64,000 nucleotides of DNA from Massospora cicadina. Its lineage: Eukaryota; Entomophthoromycota; Entomophthoromycetes; Entomophthorales; Entomophthoraceae. This document shows, piece by piece, positions 31,820-42,899 of the stretch; the stretch's first letter is position 1, and every line of letters starts with the position of its first letter. The notes under the pieces were generated by a model that ran no database searches, was not told the origin of the DNA, and was given only the letters and a program-made list of their open reading frames with translations. The stretch covers positions 117,499 through 181,498 of the forward strand of contig JAKSZP010008010.1 in the NCBI GenBank assembly GCA_022478985.1, given 5' to 3'. A program made the translations under genes and the position numbers.

Positions 31820-32977
31820 TGTAAGTCCTGGGGAATGTCCTCTGGGCATTGATTGGGCCATTTTTCTGTTCCTGAGTAAGAAGGTACTAAAGAGGATGGC
31901 CATACCCCTTGTTACTAAGGGCGATCTCACTCACATGGTAGATGAGCGCTGGGTAACAGCCCTTCCACTTCAGATCCCGCTACTGGTACCCACACTCTCC
32001 TCAGCAGAACTGCTACAAGGAATCAGTGAAATCTGCACCAAGATCGCCAAAATGAAATCAATCACAACAAATTTGAGTGGCAATCAGCCTGTTGCTCGGA
32101 TTTCAAATGGTCATAAAGGTATGAAGACCAATCTATTAACCAGAATGCCCGACAGTTGCAATTCAGTTAACATGACAATTAAAAAGATCTCCCCCTCCCA
32201 AATCCATTGGGCATCGCCCCTGATGGGCAGGTAATAGCATTAGATACCAATAACAAGGTTTCAAAGCTTCCTGCTGGCAAATTGGGTATTGCGCCTGATG
32301 CAATGCCACTGACCAAACAAACGGCCCAGCGACTGAGCATGGGTAGGTTGGACATCCCAAACCTGTTCCCAACCAAATGAGCCCACCCCTATGTGGGGTG
32401 GCAAGGGGGATTCCCCTGCTTGTTGGGCTAAACGCCGTTGCACCAACCATCAGAAACATAGCTGAGCCTTGGTTCAGACATTCGAGGTTGAACTGCCAGC
32501 AACTCAGTCCACCACCAAATTTTTTGATGTCAGTTCCTAGGGAACTAACCCGCCCATTCCTGAATAATTCGCCGGTTAGGTCAAATTTGTGGGACCTGAT
32601 CCCAGCTTGGTTTCCCTCCAAATTGAAGACTATTTAATCAGTTGCATTGCATTGAGAAAAATGTTGGTCAATTTTTCTTCTTTAATTTTTGCATTAAATA
32701 AGACCTTCCTCAGAATTTAGTTTTTATATGTTGAGAATTAAGCCGCCTTTTCCGCTGACACTCTCATACCCATCAGGGTTAACAGCCATGGCTGTCTAGT
32801 ATTTTATTTTATGCCTGTACAAAATTCTGGCTCACCAGCAGATACTGGTGGAACTCCTTTCTAGTTACATATTCGTCATATCAACTGCAGTGCCTTGGGC
32901 ATTCTGGTTTACCGTTAAGATGATTTGGCATCTGGGCTGGCAGGCCAGTATAATTCTTACTTGCTGTTCGCCTGACA
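31820..32977 (+). repeat. 3' LTR of chromovirus 2
   Basis: Starts TGTAAGTCCTGGGGAA and ends GCCTGACA. It matches the 5' LTR throughout. The U3 frame remains open to TAA 32232-32234, with an ATG at 31896. Confidence 0.93.
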
Positions 32978-33301
32978 GTTTTAGCCAAAAACAATGCTCC
33001 TTCCAACTTTCAGCCAAAATGAAGCGAGTATCTTGAGCTTCAATAGGCTGCTTCCCCATTTTTCTTAATTTAGATGGTAATGATCCATTCCAAATTTCTT
33101 CTCAAATTCCCCAACCCTCAATACAGTCCAAATACTGATTGGTCAAATATCAAAAAGAATCATTTTAGTTCTATTCCTCACATTACTAAGAAAAATTATA
33201 AAAACTCAAGTTTTAGTAGTGTCTATTTCAAAATTTAATAAGCCCTTTGTGGAATCCAGCGGCGTAAGCACCAGCAATCACAAATAAGCTGGATTTCTAC
33301 A
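32978..33301 (+). repeat. 5' LTR of E3, right piece
   Basis: Continues the E3 LTR after the GTTTT duplication and aligns with 44479-44807 (TCTTGAGCTT, GGCTGCTTCCCCATTTTTC, TTTGTGGAATCCAGCGGC). It ends TTTCTACA. Confidence 0.9.
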
Positions 33302-33304
33302 AAT

Positions 33305-33320
33305 TGGTGCTCCCTACAGG
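33305..33320 (+). promoter_or_regulatory. Primer binding site of E3
   Basis: TGGTGCTCCCTACAGG follows the LTR by three bases. E4 (37028) and E6 (53169) have nearly the same site. The TGG start fits complementarity to a tRNA 3' end. Confidence 0.8.
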
Positions 33321-33366
33321 GGTCCACTGTACACCTCAAAAAACGTCAAATATGGAGGCTTGAAAC

Positions 33367-34320
33367 GTGAGTAATCCTCCCACTCTTTCTCTTCACATTG
33401 ATTCACCTTTAGTTGCTCTGGAAAAGCAACTAGCAAGCGCCTTATCCAGTCTCATTGAACTTGAGCAGCGCCCACTAAACCCACGTTTTAAAGACAAATA
33501 CATCCCTGGAGAAAAGAGTATTGCTACATTTTTGTACGTTTATGAAACTACCATGTATGGCACAACAGAAAAGCAATATGTTCAATAGTCCCTTCCTTGT
33601 TTAAGCCTCCTAGCGCAAGGGATGTTAGTTCCTTACCTGGACCCTTTGCACACCTGGGCAGAGTTGAAGGAGGCTTTTTGGCTGAATATATATTAAAGCA
33701 GTGTCTATACAAGGTAAATACAGGCCTTTATGCGCCTTAGCATGTATGAAGGTGAATTGCCTATTGCCTTTGATGAACGATTTTACCTCGCTGCACAAAG
33801 GTTGTCAACCTTAACATGCTCACCCTTGATGATGCTATATCTGCCCTGTTAACTGGATTAGCTTCTCAGCCTTCTCTAGCCAGGCATATTGTCTTGGTGA
33901 AACGCTACTTTAAAAACATCCATGGCATCATAGAGGCTTTATTAGATGTAGCCAAATTCTATTTATGTGTACAACAAATGAAGCTGAGGTGAAACCTTCA
34001 GCTTTAGCCATTGAGGAGCTTCCGCCTTTGACCAGTTGAGAGTGAGCCCACCTGTGCCTATCCTCCCTGTGAAACCTGCTTCCTCAGTGCGACTTAAAAA
34101 TAATACCACGCTCTCACGTAAAGTGGAGACTAATAATGTAGTTGATAACATGCTCCTGCACAAGCCCACCAAAGCTGCTGTGTTTTCCCATTCAGCTAAG
34201 CTGGTAGTTGCGCGCTCTAAGGGTAATCCTTGCCATAATAAAGGGCTTTCTGAAAAAAATGGTCAAAAGATAGCTACCCAACCCCATGTGGCCATACCCC
34301 TACCTCAATTGCGGCCTTGA
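33367..34320 (+). pseudogene. Gag of E3
   Basis: The TTG- or GTG-like context near 33367-33369 opens a frame (SNPPTLSLHIDSPLVALEKQ) about 60 bp after the primer site. Capsid-like signatures are KSIATFLYVYETTMYGTTEKQ and TWAELKEAFW, the usual gypsy capsid pattern. Stops follow at 33586-33588 and downstream. The C-terminal part is basic (34036-34320: KPASSVRLKN, SAKLVVARSKGN), as expected of a nucleocapsid, but no CCHC knuckle is left. Confidence 0.7.
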
Positions 34321-34689
34321 CAGTGGTTGAGAATACCCTTGGAGATGAATCTGTGGGGGTTTGAGACGACGTTGGTTACTATATATTGGGAGTTCCTGAA
34401 GAAGTAGAGGTTCCAGATCTTTTAAACGTTCGAGGCATAGATGAGACCACCATACCTGAGGAAATGTACTTCAGCCAAATTTTAGGATGGCCAAAAGTTA
34501 TTGAAACTGCAGTGAAGGTGGTCAATTCTTAGCTGTCTTGGTTTGACCTCATCAGCTGGTCCATCTCATGAAAACCATCTTGGATATATATATCCCAAGA
34601 CTTCTCAAAAATTAACCTCCACCGTTTGGCTCAAGGAGGTCTTAGCTTTTCTCACCTAACTTTGGAGAAACCCTCACTTAAGTTGAAGT

Positions 34690-35150
34690 GGTCATATAAA
34701 AAGTCTGAATACTAGCCATCTTGGACACTGGCTCCCCAGTTCACGTGATCTCCACTAAGCTTATCAAGAAGATAAAGCTAGCGCCTGAAATTGGAGTACA
34801 TGCAAGAATTTAGAACCGCAGGTCCAAAATATCCATGCTATCAGGGCGTACTCTGCTTTTCTCATCCTAATCAGGAAGCTTATACTATCAGCCCCTGTTG
34901 TGGCTTTGGACAGTAACTTATATGATATGCTCATTGGCACTCAGTTTTTTATTGAGTACGAGGGAATAATAAGCATGAAGCAGCGATATTTCTCATTACT
35001 CAACTATGAATTCCCGTTAGTCTTATCCAATAAAAAACCTAGCAAGCACCAAAACTATTATCTGATCAAACACCCTTTCTCAGCTATGACTTTACCTTAT
35101 TCCACCTCTGGATGCAACACTAAGATTTTGCCTGACTCAGTGGCTTAAAA
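34690..35150 (+). pseudogene. Protease of E3
   Basis: AILDTGSPVHVISTKLIKKI at 34715-34774 carries an intact D-T-G (34724-34732). The frame then breaks. ALDSNLYDMLIGTQFFIEYE (34900-35000) is the end block of a gypsy protease, where a GTDF/GTQF-like strand is typical. Confidence 0.8.
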
Positions 35151-35639
35151 GTACGGCATCCCTTTCTATGCTGCAGATGAGTCTTTGCAAGCCTAGTGAA
35201 CAACGAGTGATTGACACTAAAATCACGCTCCAAATCCCACACCACTGCTTGTTGCCTATTACAAGTCCTGAGGCCGTTATCCCCTTGGAGCCTCAGGTAC
35301 TGCCTGGGATTCTAGAACCAGCCTAACAGAGATTTATTACTCTGCTGTTGGGAAACCTCACCACAAAGGACATTATCATATGGAAACACCAGGACATTGG
35401 GAGTGGCTTCCTATTTCCACTGGAGGATATTGAACGTATCCACTCCGTTGGCTCTATGGCGGATTTTGGCTTGCCTAAGGATAACATATTGTGTACTTAC
35501 CTAATGTTAATATTTTGGATGAGCTAACCCCAAATAAATTGGGAATGTTCAATTAATTAAATTAATATAATGACATATTTTCCAAATCAGAAAATGACTA
35601 AGGCCACATGAAGGGCTGGTGTCACTCCATTGGTGTGGG

Positions 35640-36530
35640 TGATGCCCATCCTATTAAGTCCAAACCTTACCATAAGTTAAAGGTGGAAGAACAGCCGATG
35701 AGGACGGAGCTTCAGCAGTTGCTAGACGCAGGGTTATTTGTTCCTGCACAAAACCCTTGGGTTTTCCTCTTTTGCTGAACAAAAAGAAGAATGGAGATCA
35801 TTGGATAGTTAGTACTACTGAAAGTTAAATAGCCTCATTAAAAAGGATAGCTTTATTATCCCCTGCATTGATGACGCCCTGGACCAACTCTCTGGCTCTA
35901 ACTCCTTTCCCGCCATAGACTTGACTAGCGGTTATTAGTAGAAGGACCTTTCCCCTGAAGATCAGAAGAAATGTTATCTCATTTTTAGCGAGGGTCTATT
36001 CCAACCAATCTGATTACTTCAAGGGTTGTGTAATTCACCTGCATCTTTTCAGCGAGTGATGGACCACATTTTGCGGGACCTGAAGTTAACATGTGTCATC
36101 ATATATATTGATGATATCACAGTAGTCTTGCAAACCTTCAACAAACATCTTGATCACCTGAAGGGGGTGTTCTAACTGCTACGCAAGTCAAATATTAATG
36201 TGAAGCCTTCAAAGTGTACCTTCTTCCAAAGAAAATTGAATTTTTCTGGGACACTCCATTTCCTGAGAGGGAATACATCCCATGTAATATAAGGGTGAAA
36301 CAATCTCAAAAAATCCTCCCCCTAAAAATTTATGAGGTATTTAGGTATTTCTAGGTATTATGGGGTATTCCCATCAGTTCATCCCTAAGTTTGCCCAGCT
36401 CAGTGAGCCACTTGTTCATCTATTGACTAAGAACAACCCTTTCTATTAGGGCGCTAAACAGAAGGCCACTTTTGAGAGGTTCAAACAACTGCTACAACAA
36501 TATCCTATCCTGAGGCATCCCAATTACAAT
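35640..36530 (+). pseudogene. Reverse transcriptase of E3, upstream of the E4 insertion
   Basis: Blocks across several frames: HPIKSKPYHKLKVEEQPM near 35645, TELQQLLDAGLFVPAQNPW to 35760, the catalytic YIDD at 36104-36115, and SKCTFFQ near 36205-36225. The thumb leads to HPNYN immediately before E4. The frame resumes after E4 with KPFILFTDAQ, so the RNase H start is split exactly by the insertion. Confidence 0.82.
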
Positions 36531-37026
36531 TGTCACAATTCTGATATTACTGGACAATAATCCCTAAGTTGTTAAAGCGGAATGGATAGGATCCACTGAG
36601 TTTAAAAAAGTAATAATTATTTGAGCGCCTTGAGATGAGGCAATATTGGGTTGTTGGGAAATTGCATCAAATTAGGCGATCATTAAATTAACAAACAAAA
36701 AGTTTCTGGAACCAATGAGATACAGCAAATTAAATTAGTAAACCATGGAAGCTATATCCAAAATTGCTACAATATAGGTGAGACGAGATAATTAAGAAGT
36801 GGTTGGTTGTTAATAGTTTAGAGTAAGCGGAACAGCAAAGATCCGCTGTATTTATTGTATCAAAATAAAAGAGTGCGGCGGTAGCAAGTGCTCCATATTT
36901 ATTATGAGTTTATTCTAGGTGATGAGGACAACGATCATCATATTGTTGGTCCTGTTGCTCAGTGGGCTGAACCCAGTGCAAAAATCCCTTAAGGCATATC
37001 TTAACGATTCTGCTGATTTTATAACA
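36531..37026 (+). repeat. 5' LTR of E4
   Basis: Starts TGTCACAATTCTGATATTAC and ends TTTTATAACA. It matches 41944-42440, including GTTGGTTGTTAATAGTTTAGAG and ATCATCATATTGTTGGTCCTG. Confidence 0.92.
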
Positions 37027-37027
37027 G

Positions 37028-37043
37028 TGGTGCTCACTACAGG
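37028..37043 (+). promoter_or_regulatory. Primer binding site of E4
   Basis: TGGTGCTCACTACAGG starts two bases after the LTR. It differs from the E3 site at one position. Confidence 0.82.
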
Positions 37044-37093
37044 GGGCCCATTGATCAAACACAATACCAAAAACCAATCCTCATTCGCTGGCC

Positions 37094-38346
37094 ATGTCAT
37101 ATCAGGCTTACTCTGGCAAGGAGTCTTTCTTAGAAGCTGCAGCCATTGAATATGCAGAACTCAAGCTTGGCTCGGACGCTGTGCTCCAGTAAAAGAAAAT
37201 GTTTCTGCAGGAGGTTTGTATTGATAAGCTGCCACCATTAGATTGCACTTGGAACATCCATGTATTTTTTAAGTGATTTGAGTTTGCAGCAGAAGGAGCT
37301 TCAGATTGGCGTAGAGCTAAATTATTAATATCCACCTTAAATGTCAAAAGCGCTGACCAAGCTACTTTCTATCCTCCCACCAGTTCTGTTACCTATAAAA
37401 AAGCAAAAGATACTGTGTAGTGGTCATTTGGAGAAACTCTTAAAATGGTGCAGTGGAAGGTCGAGTTCTTAACGATTGGGTTTCAGTATAATAATGAGAC
37501 CCTCACCACATTTGCTGATTGCTTTATGGTGGAAGCCCATGTGTTAATTGGGGCAGGGATCTTAACCAGATCTGATGTATGCATAGCGTTACCTCCGCTT
37601 TAAAACCATACCATGAGCTTTTCAACACCATGGCTCCATATTTAGAAGTTGGTATACTTTTGCTTAAACTCATTTAAAACATACGCCATTTATCCGCTAC
37701 CTTCCCTCCGCCCAATATAGAGCGGAACACTATCCCCTCCGCTGCTGGACTTTCTTATTTGGGTGAGTTATCTCTTTCAGTATAGCATCTGTATAGTAAA
37801 CCCCAGCCTTATTATAACTACATGCCTCATTTCCACTGAGTTGCTGTCAGCAGTTCACCTATCAGGAATGGTCTGTTCACACCGCGCAACCCCAGCATAA
37901 CTTTGAGGGTGTCCCATTTTACAACAATCATGGACGCAGATCTTACAGGGTCACTTGTTTCTCGTGCAGTCACTCTGGGCACTTGGCCAGAAGTTTTCTT
38001 CATCGTCAGTTCATTCCCTATCACAGGAACAGTGCAATCAGGGAAAAGTCAGAGCGGAGTAGAGATGTGACTCTCTACTTCTTCTATTCTAACTCAAAAC
38101 TTCCCACCTGAACCTATCCCAGTACATCCAGTGGAAGTTCCCCAGTCAGACTACGCCTTTCTATATCAGCAGCTGGTTGGGGGGTGATGTGCTGACACAA
38201 GCGCACTTTATGGAAATGGTGGAAGCAGGCCCCCAGGAGCAACCAAAGCCTTTTGCCTGTCAAATGTTTGATCAACTTTCTACTGATGAACCAGATCCAT
38301 TCGCTGATGCGCTTCAATTAAAAGGGGTGAACGCGGCTCTCCTTGT
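37094..38346 (+). pseudogene. Gag of E4
   Basis: ATG at 37094 starts MSYQAYSGKESFLEAAAIEY, 66 bp after the primer site. The frame meets TAA at 37190-37192 and continues with capsid-like DWRRAKLLISTLNVKSADQA and FGETLKMVQWKVEFLTIGFQ. A nucleocapsid knuckle survives as CFSCSHSGHLARSF at 37956-37997: CX2CX4HX4 with the last Cys changed to Phe. Several stops and frameshifts follow. Confidence 0.75.
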
Positions 38347-38429
38347 GTAACTATTGTTAAAAAATACCTTAAAGTTGGGGAGGGTATCATGAGCTTCCTT
38401 GGAAAAAGAAATCCATTAAATGTCCACGT

Positions 38430-38900
38430 TTCAAACAATCAGGATGCATCTTATTCTGAGTGTACTTACTGTGACACTGTCATAGCAAAAACCTGAGCTT
38501 GTGTGGTAATCAATATGGGTTCCCCAATCAACATAGTGTCCACAAAGTTGGTGGAAAAACTGGCATTAAAGCCTGACATGGAGCACCGTACGGTGTATGG
38601 GACTGCAGGCGCAGAAATCACAGTCTCTGAAGGAGCGTATAGCGCTAACCTTTGCAGTTTGGGTTGATTGTCATTGTAGTCCAGCCATAGTGCTACCAAA
38701 CAATAACAATGACCAGTTAATCAGAACTAATTTTATGCGCCACTTTGGGGTTGTTGTTGATACAACCGCAGAGACATTTAAAATTCTGGGGCAGCGGATC
38801 CCAATCTACGCCACTTCCAGCAGAATGCCATAGGAATTGGTACACATGAGTCACATTAACCTTACATATGGTGATGGAGTAAATTCAGTTTGTTATCATC
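38430..38900 (+). pseudogene. Protease of E4
   Basis: VVINMGSPINIVSTKLVEKL near 38503-38562 is a retropepsin active-site block in which D-T-G has become N-M-G (38512-38520). Both lost residues fit G-to-A and C-to-T changes. The end block LIRTNFMRHFGVVVDTTAET at about 38720-38779 lies in another frame, with LIGTDF-like spacing. Confidence 0.75.
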
Positions 38901-38939
38901 GACTAAAGAGCAAGACCCAGGCCCTTCCCCACAAAAATT

Positions 38940-39340
38940 ATGAATATCAAAGGCTACCACTTAGAGCTGCAGGCCCTATATCTATTCCCTCTGGACACCA
39001 AGTAATCATAAACACCGAGTTAGAGTGAAAGTGCCTGCTGGGCTATATGGGGAGGTCATTGGGCCCTATCAGCAATCACGGCTTGAGCCCCACGTGACCC
39101 AGGCATTATACTTCTGGGACATGGGGAGTTCAAAGTCTTAGTAGCAAATCTTCAGGACAAACCAGTGCAAATCCACTGACACCAAATATTGGCGTATTTA
39201 CATTTCATCACAGTTGAAGAGCTCCTCCAGGTTCGTAAATTCAGTTCATTGGATGAATTTAGTCTGCCCATCCAAACACAGCCTGGCATAATGGCAGCTG
39301 TACCACGTGAGAATTTAATGGGGTTAAAGGAAGACCAGAG
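38940..39340 (+). pseudogene. Protease-RT linker of E4, beta-rich
   Basis: ISIPSGHQVIINTELE runs to TGA 39026-39028 and continues one frame over as KVPAGLYGEVIGPYQQSRLE, with VANLQDKPVQIHWHQILAYL near 39148. Many Ty3/gypsy polyproteins carry such a strand-rich linker before reverse transcriptase. It looks superficially like a dUTPase, but the dUTPase signature residues are not seen. Confidence 0.55.
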
Positions 39341-39439
39341 AGATCAATTGGAAGCCTTATTTTAAAAATACAAAGAGATCTTTGCTGATGATCATAATTT
39401 AGGGTTGCATGGGGAGTGATCGATCAAGTGGACACTGGG

Positions 39440-40690
39440 AATCATCCCCCCATCAGATCTCTGCCAATCTAAAACAGCAGAAGAAGTTGTCATGGCAGAA
39501 ATCGATAAACTGCTTGATCAATGAATGCTTGAACCATCAAAGAGCCCATGGAATTCACCTGTCCTAATTGTCATAAAGAAGGATGGTACCAACCGGGTAG
39601 TAATAGACTACTGCAAGCTCAACAGCATTACAAAAAAGACTCACAACTCTTGCTGTGAATCAATGATGCTTTGGACCGGTTGGGAGGAGTGCATTACTTT
39701 TCTGCAATAGATTTGATATCTAGCTATTGGCAGATTGAGTTAACTTTGGCGGAACAGGAGAAATGCGCCATTATCATGTCAAAAGGGCTTTTTCAACTGA
39801 CACATATGCCATAAGGATTGTGTAATGCCCCGGCTACATTCCAACAGGCGATGGACACTATCCTCTTCAAGTTGAAGCTGTATGCATTATTTTATACCTT
39901 GATAACATCAACGTTTTTTCCTGCACATTTTCTGAGCATCTTACCCATTTGAAAGAGGTATTCCGCCAGTTGGCTGAGGCCAACATCAAAATAAAACCCC
40001 AGAAATGCCACTTTTTCAAGATCAGCTAGTTTACCTCAGGTTTGTAGTTGATGCAATAGGGCTGAGGCCCCAACCAGCTAAGGTGGAGGCCATTTTGAAG
40101 TTTACTACTCAAGCAGTAAGCGAGATATACAAGTATTTTTTAGGGCTTGTTGGCTACTATCGCCGCTTCATACCAAACTTTAGTTGTATTGGGGGTCAGC
40201 TGTTTGAGTTATTAAAAAAGGACGCCACGCTTGAATGGATGGAACGCTGTCAATGCTCCTTAGATACACTTTGAACACCGTTGATCAATGCGCCAGTGCT
40301 AATCTACCCAAAAATTCAAAAAGGAACTTATTGTACAGATGGATGCATCTCTTTCCGCTATGGGGACAGTTCTGTCATAAAAAGATTTGAAGGGGAGTAG
40401 CACCCAGTGGCGTACTGCAGCCAAAGCCTGAATAGCTATGAACGTAATTATACTGTGACCGAGCAGGAGTTCTTAGCAGTGATTTATGCTTACAAGTAAT
40501 TCAGAGTATATTTGCATGGTGTAGAGCTTTAAGTTGTAAAGGATCACGCCTCGTTATGCTGGTTGCAGAACCTTAACTAGTCTGAGGGCCATCTAGCCTG
40601 ATGGGCACTTAAACAACAGGCTTACAACTTTGAGATCCTTCACCGACTAGAAGAAAAACACCAGAATGCTGATTGCTTGTTGAGGCTACC
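39440..40690 (+). pseudogene. Reverse transcriptase and RNase H of E4
   Basis: Blocks: [19 protein letters not shown] and [11 protein letters not shown] (39525-39710), [34 protein letters not shown], then YLDN at 39895-39906, where the second catalytic Asp is lost (GAT to AAC). The thumb has FLGLVGYYRRFIPNF (40005-40274). RNase H shows QMDASLSAMGTVL near 40335, YTVTEQEFLAVIYA near 40450 and a degraded DHASLCWLQN block near 40545. Stops are numerous. Confidence 0.9.
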
Positions 40691-41943
40691 AATTATTGCA
40701 GTTACGGCAGATCTGAGCGATATTATATATGACAAGATGCTCAGCGGAAAGTATGATGATGAGCCGCCACAAGTCATCAAGGTGTTGAATGAATGCGAGC
40801 CAAAATTCCAGTGGAATCGTGAGTTTTACAAGCAGATTGGCAATTCAACAGTAAACTTCCTAAGACCCTCAGTGCGGCCTAACTTTATTATGAGCGCACA
40901 TAGGGCAGTTGGGCATGGTGGCGTGCATAAGACGTTGAATTATTTTGGCCTCAGTATTACTGGAAAAGCATGAACTTTGATGTGCTTTATGCTATCTCCT
41001 CTTGTCACCAGTGCCAAGTGGAAAAGCCGTTCACCCAGTAGACCTCATAACAGCTAGTGAAGCTGCACTTTGCTTGGCATACGGTTTCCCTTGATGTTGT
41101 CAAGCCTCTGCAAATAGGAGCTAACCGGTCCAATTATTTTTTGGTGGCAATTAACTACTTAACCCAGTGGGTTGAAGCCAGGTCAATACGAGACTTAGGG
41201 GCGGTCACAGTGGCCAATTTCATAATGGAATGCATTATTCAGTGGCATGGCTGCCCTCAGTTCCTCCTTACTGATATTTAAACTAACTTTACTTCCGATA
41301 TCCTCCCAAAACATAACGAGATGATGGCCATCTGAGGGGTTTTGACAACCCCATATCACCTCAAGTCTAATTAAATGGTTGAGTGAGTCAATGGGACCTT
41401 AGTGAACATACTCTATAAATTAGTAGCGGATTGACCCTAATATTGTAGTTCCCTTTTGTCTACCGCCGTTTTCACCTATAACATCAGTTATCATTCCGCC
41501 AGAGGGAAGAGTCCCTTCCAATTAATATATGGACAACACCCTGCACTTCCTGCGCTGCTATACTACTGTGTAGAAGATACTGGTGTAATGGATCCCAATG
41601 TTATCTGATGACTCTAGCTGACACCTTAATCAAATTGCAAACCAAAGTATACTTGTTCATTTTAGCCATGAAGATTAAGACTCAAGCTGATGATCAGGTA
41701 CTGCGTAGCATGTTAGCCCGGTTCAAAAATGAAGACATGATTCTATTCCATGATCAACATGGTTTTGAGCAGAAGCTCAAGATGGCCAGTATCTGGTTGG
41801 GACGTTTGAAGCTATCAAGAAGACAGGTATGGATGCATATACTATTAAAGACCCTGTGAGCGGTCGATCTGCAACAGAGTGCACGCCAAGTCTAAAGGCG
41901 TATAAGCAATAGGAGCCTGATCTTCCAGTCAAAAGGGGGGTAA
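40690..41943 (+). pseudogene. Integrase of E4
   Basis: Zinc region: HRAVGHGGVHKTLNYFG near 40897-40950 and CHQC at 41003-41014. Core: WHTVSLDVVKPL and FLLTDI..TNFTS (41057-41300). The Glu motif reads VE-stop-VNG, where TGA (41384-41386) sits at the place of an Arg codon (CGA to TGA). The C-terminal domain is in 41608-41859. The frame ends at TAA 41941-41943 at the LTR border. Confidence 0.88.
41931..41940 (+). promoter_or_regulatory. Polypurine tract of E4
   Basis: AAAAGGGGGG followed by TAA and the 3' LTR start TGTGATTCTG. Confidence 0.88.
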
Positions 41944-42440
41944 TGTGATTCTGATATGACAGGATGATAAGCCCTAAGTCATTATAGCAGAATGGATTTG
42001 ATCAGCTGAGTTTAATATGAGTGGTGATTATTTGAGTGCTTCAAGATGAGGCGATATTATGTTGTTGGGAAATCGCTTCAAACTAGGCGATCATGAAATT
42101 TACAAATGAAGAGTTTCCAGAACCAATGAGATGTGGTGAATTAAGTTACTAAGCCATGGAAGCGGTATCATCTGAAGTCACTACAATATAGGCGAGATGG
42201 GATGATCAAGAAGGGGTTGGTTGTTAATAGTTTAGAGAAAGCGGAACAGTGAAGATCTGCTGTATTTATTATAAAAAATGAAAGATTGCGGCTGGAGCAA
42301 GTGCTTCATATTTTGTAAATAGTTTATTCTGTTGTTTTGAGGACAATGATCATCATATTGTTGGTCCTGTTGCTCAGTGGTCTGAACCCTGTGTAAAAAC
42401 CCTTATGGTATATCTTAACAATTCCGCCAATTTTATAACA
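41944..42440 (+). repeat. 3' LTR of E4
   Basis: Starts TGTGATTCTGATATGACAGG and ends TTTTATAACA. It is the partner of 36531-37026. Confidence 0.92.
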
Positions 42441-42445
42441 ACAAT

Positions 42446-42830
42446 AAACCATTTATTCTGTTTACTGATGCTCAGACTATGTCGTTGGGCCAATCTTAGC
42501 CCAGTTAGATGAAAATGATGTAGATCATCCAGTATCCTATTTCAGTAAAATGCTTCAGAAGCGGAATGCAACTATAGTGTAACAGAGAAGGAGTGCCTTG
42601 ATGTTTTGTTAGCAGTGAAGCACTACTGCCCTTTTAATATATGGGACCACCTTCACTGTGGTTACAGACCACTATTCCCTAAAAAGGTTGCAGAACATGA
42701 AGGATCATAGTGGCTGGTAAGCTTGCTGGGATCTAAAGCTCCACCATTATGATATGAAGATCGATTACCGTGCTGAAACCTTTCATATGAATGTTGATGG
42801 GTTAAATTGACTTTTTGTCCTTCATTTAGA
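42446..42830 (+). pseudogene. RNase H of E3, downstream of the E4 insertion
   Basis: KPFILFTDAQTMSLGQILAQ and HPVSYFSKML directly follow the ACAAT duplication, continuing the HPNYN left of E4. Later blocks (VTEKECLDVLLAVKHYC-like, VVTDHYSLKRLQNMKD) are spread over frames. The TDA catalytic Asp is intact. Confidence 0.85.
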
Positions 42831-42899
42831 TAATAGCAAGGAAGAAAAGCTATATGATCTTTTAATGACCCCCAAGGTTTGGAAGGATAAGGATGAGCC

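Larger units (their letters stand above)
26905..32977 (+). mobile_element. Chromovirus 2, inserted in the 5' LTR of E3
   Basis: LTRs at 26905-28064 and 31820-32977 (about 1,160 bp each) start TGTAAGTCCTG. Perfect 5-bp duplications GTTTT flank the element (26900-26904 and 32978-32982). Internal sequence is only about 3.75 kb: protease, reverse transcriptase, RNase H, integrase and chromodomain, without any Gag. The order and chromodomain are as in chromovirus 1, but the LTRs differ strongly. A third, solo LTR of this family lies at 51613-53099. Confidence 0.94.
36531..42440 (+). mobile_element. Ty3/gypsy element E4, inserted in the RNase H of E3
   Basis: LTRs at 36531-37026 and 41944-42440 (about 496 bp each) start TGT and end ATAACA. 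Perfect duplications ACAAT flank the element (36526-36530 and 42441-42445). Internal order: primer site, gag, protease, linker, reverse transcriptase, RNase H, integrase, polypurine tract. No chromodomain is seen. Every gene has stops, more than in the chromoviruses. Confidence 0.94.

Noticed and set aside
38940..39200. A captured dUTPase gene in E4
   Set aside because: The five dUTPase signature motifs, including the PRSGL-like and GxGSTG-like ones, are not visible. The segment fits the usual protease-RT linker of gypsy elements better.
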